A stretch of 9,562 nucleotides of DNA from CAZKUN01 sp964555935 (lineage in GTDB: Bacteria; Armatimonadota; Zipacnadia; Zipacnadales; VGFC01). Shown piece after piece: positions 7,901 through 9,562 of this stretch; position 1 is the first letter of the stretch; each line of letters opens with the position of its first letter. The notes beneath the pieces were generated by a model that worked only from the letters and a program-made list of their open reading frames with translations, was not told where the DNA came from and did no database searches. Location: assembly GCA_964555935.1 (NCBI GenBank), contig CAZKUN010000313.1:1-9562 (forward strand). Direction: 5' to 3'. Made by a program: the position numbers and the translations under genes.

Positions 7901-8012
7901 CGGGCCAGAAGGGCGAGGGCTCGGCGGCCGGATACCATGTCGGATCCTGCGCGGCAGCCATCCCAGCCAGCAACACCANNNNNNNNNNAAGCGCGACGGC
8001 GCGTGTGGGCAT
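4986..8012 (-). CDS. Secreted GH42-like glycoside hydrolase (beta-galactosidase superfamily), with a 10-N gap in the signal peptide
   Basis: The 1008-residue reading includes ten unknown bases (7979-7988) in the signal peptide, whose remaining part MPTRAVAL...VLLAGMAAAQD is typical. Visible parts: an N-terminal beta-sandwich (about 40-180; WSIQKPVRRAVVM, VRVYLDGKL) like the non-catalytic domains of GH2 or rhamnosidase-type enzymes; a TIM barrel (about 258-690); a trimerisation-like, glutaminase-fold domain (about 715-880) with YRLIILPSVTIDHPDAVWETL; and a C-terminal beta domain ending WESQYWRAG. In the barrel GMMIGEED (G409-D412), followed by FLERKYGSLEAFL, corresponds to the acid/base region of GH42 (usually NE then KYGTIEALN), so E410 or E411 is the likely proton donor. 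The second catalytic acid may be E639 or E641 in GIASGEGEGG. It probably cleaves beta-linked galactosides or related residues outside the cytoplasm; the substrate is unproven. Its ATG shares one base with the sulfatase stop (TGATG), and AAGGAG lies 8 nt upstream, so translation is coupled. A new family near GH42 is also possible. Confidence 0.8.
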   Translation of the reverse strand: MPTRAVALXXXXVLLAGMAAAQDPTWYPAAEPSPFWPDDALWIGQPDAPDQPWAKDIYLRGTWSIQKPVRRAVVMTAPMQSVRVYLDGKLTLTGHDVHEALPEWADTTDRLSPGPIFVAARVYCEWRPVLYLQMRVEYDDGTVEDFVSGDGFECSTAPGDDWAVNPAADGDWLPADVGGGYYRQPGEGIWGREFALMPMAMLRDHFADHNARLRENWKAEPPLRIDAAPERPEWAGQFSDFCHIDEATGQLVDGAGQTRHLFVTIYNQRVDGQNVMSVSGLDFDQLERDLDLMTDADVHFYMRQTGWLWLLDGAGEWAPLESQPRGTDLPHFGRGIDLLEYFVRRAHAHGRYIVFEGDFYWGAHAEVVPAPYRSRYHIYPEVLEAQALATRKIMHRFSECPNVLGMMIGEEDINLAQDLKNPHQHALFANFLERKYGSLEAFLDQTPSGYDYADLAAFYEANHKPEFWPEEPDETVLRPAYSLIDEPLAGVAEWLDIPLPVWPRFRLPGDPRVELAGHKSYNEFTPGDPLWIDFYEMREDELLFDALTRWAGIMREGMPNQLLFYSNAQDFTNSWHFLHLFRRAELPFDVIGVGCHDSGVSLADLPPWATVRKAIKVISSYRPYALAQGSPAMGIASGEGEGGAHEDGEGIRDYYAGALFDEIGGGAVWTQTYTWLHMSAPTEDQQPHQTPVLEWFGEFMPAVQGVRFPLSRSVQVLIVRNTNLQHSNMSGQDYGNVLAIAEALTQLNVEFDIAMDRDLSNSAADYKVDVSPYRLIILPSVTIDHPDAVWETLDAWLAGADGRVLAVGRAGAHGPHLQPTEGFPAMLRDWLGADDYERHESLRDAQTLLVDGAELQVDFGNAPPTGVLAGGDSLILAGDAVIGARYPVGDNTVVACGFPLGLAWNDLWGMSPTQEPRDAHVPVFEAMLTIANVDRPVIAPRNLRVYTSEAGEMLLIRERGGVGGTFEVLLSLPAGVTYPGVDITREADGMARLTVALEPWESQYWRAG
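7979..7988. other. Assembly gap of ten N
   Basis: Exactly ten unknown bases interrupt the hydrophobic core of the glycosidase signal peptide. A round length of ten is usually a scaffolding placeholder, so the true size is unknown and the frame across it is assumed. The TGATG start at 8012 and the ribosome binding site are upstream of the gap and unaffected. Confidence 0.95.
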
Positions 8013-9313
8013 CAGTTGGGCTCCTTGCAGTTGGCCACGAACTGGGCTTGCTCAGGCGTGGGCTCAACGTCCCCCCTGAGCAGCAAGTCATCCGTCTCTT
8101 CCATCCATCGCTGGACTCGACCCCGGAGTTCCGTCAGCGTCGCTGCATGGTCGGGGCTATCGGCGAGGTTCTCGGTCTCGCCAGGATCGGAGTCGAGGTC
8201 GTACAGCTCCTCCTCCGGACGCGGCGAGCCGTAGTACTCGCCGCGCATCTCCTGGCCGGCGAGGCCGACGTAGATATCCAGCGGCAGATAGACCAGAGGC
8301 CGATCTCCGAAGTTCCGAATGTACTTGTGCCGTGGCGTCTTGATCGCGCGCATGGGGTTGTACTTGTCGTGCCATGTCATCTCAGCGAAGATCGACTCGC
8401 GCGGCTCGCACTCCCCGCCCGTCAGTAGAGGGCTGAAGCTGCGCCCATCCAGCCCCTCCGGTACCGGCGCGCCGAGATAGTCCAGTAGCGTGGGCGTGAA
8501 GTCGCAGTTGGTCAGCAGCGAGTGATCGCGCCGGCCGCCTTCAACCTCGCCCGGCAGGTGCATCATAAGGACGGTCTTGAGCCCGGAATCGTAGCAGGTT
8601 CCTTTCGCACGAGGCATCGCGAGGCCGTGGTCGGTCGTGAAGATCAGGAGCGTATCGCGATCCAGGCCGGTCTGCCGCAGCGCGTCTCGAATCGTCCCGA
8701 AACAGGCATCCACCGACTTCACCAGTCCGTTCAGCCCGCCGATATCCTCACGAATACCAGGCCTATCCGGCAGCCATGGCAGCGGCGTCACACCCGCCGG
8801 ATCGTCGTTCTCGTAGCCTTCCCGCAGGTATGGCCGATGGGGTTCGCCGAGGCCAGCGTTGAGGTAGAACGGTTGGGCGTCGCCGGAGGCCGCGTGCTCG
8901 CGAAGGAAGCCAGCCACGCGGTCTCCGATTTCGGCCGAGTTCCCCCGCGAATCGTGGATGTTCGCGTAGCCCACGCGCTCCGAGCGAGCGTCCTCGTGCT
9001 GGCCCCCAAACAGGTGAGTGTCATAGCCGCAATCATTCAGATAGTGCGGGAGACAGCGGACGTCGTCGCGGAACTTCCACCCTATGTGGGCTAGCCCGAT
9101 AAGGCCGTTACTGTGTGGATACAACCCGGTCATGATGCTCCCACGCGAGGGCGAACACTGTGCGGCTGAGCAGTGGTAGTTATCGAACAGCAGGCCGTCC
9201 GCAGCCAGTTCATCAAGGGCGGGGGTGTCCACCCCCGCACCCAGGCAGCCGACATGCTGTCCGAGATCGTGGCAGATCACCGTCAGTACATTGGGTCGCT
9301 TGCGTTCGCTCAA
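8012..9313 (-). CDS. Type I (formylglycine-dependent) sulfatase of the HDLG/CSPSR group
   Basis: With the TTG start at 9313 the protein has 433 residues and begins MSERKRPNVLTVICHD, as sulfatases without a signal peptide do. It hydrolyses sulfate esters or sulfamates. CSPSR (C53-R57) in QCSPSRGSIMTG is the site where Cys is oxidised to formylglycine by a maturase, which is not in this window. D16 (HDLG) and D228-H229 (TTDHG) are calcium ligands. GEPHRPY (156-162) and the closing EELYDLDSDPGETENLA fit the family. The first Asp of the usual DD pair is His (H15), and the Lys of the usual GKWH/GKKH motif is replaced (GGQH, 103-106). Both changes fit the N-sulfoglucosamine sulfohydrolase-like group (S1_8-like), a subfamily guess from memory. 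The start is chosen because GGGAGG lies 6 nt before the TTG. An ATG at 9394 would add 27 residues unlike the family and has no ribosome binding site. The gene leads a coupled pair with the glycosidase, suggesting use of a sulfated glycan. Confidence 0.9.
   Translation of the reverse strand: MSERKRPNVLTVICHDLGQHVGCLGAGVDTPALDELAADGLLFDNYHCSAAQCSPSRGSIMTGLYPHSNGLIGLAHIGWKFRDDVRCLPHYLNDCGYDTHLFGGQHEDARSERVGYANIHDSRGNSAEIGDRVAGFLREHAASGDAQPFYLNAGLGEPHRPYLREGYENDDPAGVTPLPWLPDRPGIREDIGGLNGLVKSVDACFGTIRDALRQTGLDRDTLLIFTTDHGLAMPRAKGTCYDSGLKTVLMMHLPGEVEGGRRDHSLLTNCDFTPTLLDYLGAPVPEGLDGRSFSPLLTGGECEPRESIFAEMTWHDKYNPMRAIKTPRHKYIRNFGDRPLVYLPLDIYVGLAGQEMRGEYYGSPRPEEELYDLDSDPGETENLADSPDHAATLTELRGRVQRWMEETDDLLLRGDVEPTPEQAQFVANCKEPN
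8021..8026 (-). promoter_or_regulatory. Ribosome binding site of the glycosidase inside the sulfatase 3' end
   Basis: AAGGAG on the minus strand lies in the last codons of the sulfatase, 8 nt before the glycosidase ATG at 8012. With the one-base stop/start overlap it indicates reinitiation or coupled translation. Confidence 0.75.
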
Positions 9314-9319
9314 GGGCAC

Positions 9320-9325
9320 CCTCCC
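9320..9325 (-). promoter_or_regulatory. Ribosome binding site deciding the sulfatase TTG start
   Basis: GGGAGG on the minus strand is followed by the 6-nt spacer GTGCCC and TTG at 9313-9311. The spacer contains an in-frame GTG, but that is too close to the ribosome binding site to be the start. No such site precedes the longer-frame ATG at 9394. Confidence 0.6.
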
Positions 9326-9394
9326 AAAGAGTAATGCGAGTGGGTTCGCCCGGACCGCAACGCGCCCCTTGCTCCGCGAGAGAGACCGGTCCAT

Positions 9395-9411
9395 GTTAAC
9401 AATAGTGTAAC
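9395..9411. promoter_or_regulatory. Imperfect inverted repeat upstream of the sulfatase, operator candidate
   Basis: GTTAACAATAGTGTAAC has near-inverted ends (GTTAACA against TGTAAC, with one bulged base) and is AT-rich in a GC-rich region. It lies 82 bp before the sulfatase TTG start, where a promoter or regulator site is expected. A second GTTAAC occurs at 9505-9510, ahead of the divergent gene. No known regulator motif is recognised. Confidence 0.25.
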
Positions 9412-9425
9412 GCGACCGAAATAGT

Positions 9426-9456
9426 TTGTGATGCGTTCTGAGCGGGGTGGTATATC
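9426..9456 (+). promoter_or_regulatory. Candidate promoter of the rightmost pilin-like gene, with extended -10
   Basis: TTGTGA (9426-9431) and TATATC (9451-9456) are separated by 19 nt, and TG at 9448-9449 forms an extended -10 (TGG-TATATC). It lies about 78 bp upstream of the ATG at 9535. The 9314-9534 region holds no supported coding sequence and is the shared control region of two divergent genes. Confidence 0.35.
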
Positions 9457-9520
9457 GAAGTCACGGGGCAGCGCACACCAGTCCACGGCGCGCCCGACAG
9501 CTGAGTTAACCAAAGAAATG

Positions 9521-9525
9521 GGAGG
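9521..9525 (+). promoter_or_regulatory. Ribosome binding site of the rightmost pilin-like gene
   Basis: GGAGG lies 9 nt before the ATG at 9535. It supports a true gene start even though only nine codons are visible. Confidence 0.7.
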
Positions 9526-9534
9526 CGTATCACA

Positions 9535-9562
9535 ATGAAGGGTCGCAAGGGTTTCACGCTTA
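9535..9562 (+). CDS. Start of a second pilin-like gene, cut by the window end
   Basis: Nine codons are visible, reading MKGRKGFTL. The RKGFTL core is the start of a prepilin-type cleavage/methylation motif: basic residues, Gly at the cleavage site, then Phe-Thr-Leu, with Glu expected two residues later as in the FTLIE of the pilin-like gene at 3971-4591. A GGAGG site and a candidate promoter lie upstream. The product is therefore probably another secreted pilin or pseudopilin-like protein, possibly also with an H-X9-DG domain, but the rest is outside the window. It is divergent from the sulfatase gene and shares its upstream region. Confidence 0.7.

Noticed and set aside
7116..8234. Plus-strand open frame of 372 codons opposite the glycosidase and sulfatase
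   Set aside because: It crosses the ten-N gap and two real genes in antisense, and its composition has no domain or signal that I recognise.
1..9562. tRNA, rRNA, CRISPR, transposon and phage features
   Set aside because: No regularly spaced repeats, cloverleaf-like or rRNA-like stretches, terminal inverted repeats or transposase/integrase motifs were seen by eye on either strand.

Overview
The window looks like a chromosomal piece of a GC-rich, free-living bacterium. My best guess is Armatimonadota or a nearby group such as Hydrogenedentota or the PVC bacteria. This rests on gene style, not on a marker gene: a pilin-like protein with the N-terminus MRKGFTLIELLVVIAIIAIL followed by FPVFARAREKARQ and an H-X9-DG motif near its C-terminus, a formylglycine-type sulfatase, and several secreted beta-sandwich proteins. 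A run of exactly ten N at 7979-7988 marks an assembly gap, which suggests a draft or metagenome-derived contig.

Left part (1-3874, + strand): two secreted proteins in tandem, 48 bp apart. The first enters the window already open and carries two jelly-roll, carbohydrate-binding-like domains. The second is an 886-residue protein built from about five LamG/concanavalin-like beta-sandwich segments with no enzymatic motif that I can see. A 14-bp-stem terminator at 3908-3939 closes this unit and can also serve the convergent minus-strand genes.

Right part (3971-9313, - strand), read in the direction of transcription: a sulfatase, then a secreted GH42-like glycoside hydrolase whose start codon shares one base with the sulfatase stop (TGATG). 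After a 147-bp gap come a 72-residue single-membrane-span protein and, 28 bp further on, a secreted pilin-like H-X9-DG protein. At the extreme right (9535-9562, + strand) a second pilin-like gene begins and runs off the window. The 9314-9534 region between the divergent genes holds a candidate extended -10 promoter and GTTAAC-containing repeats.

Taken together, this is probably a small glycan-processing and surface-attachment locus: a sulfatase and a glycosidase to take a sulfated polysaccharide apart, non-catalytic beta-sandwich proteins that could bind it, and pilin-like proteins that could be part of a type II secretion or type IV pilus-like apparatus. The functional link between these parts is inference. 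I see no RNA genes, CRISPR array, transposase, phage gene or defence system, and no clear sign of a completely new system.
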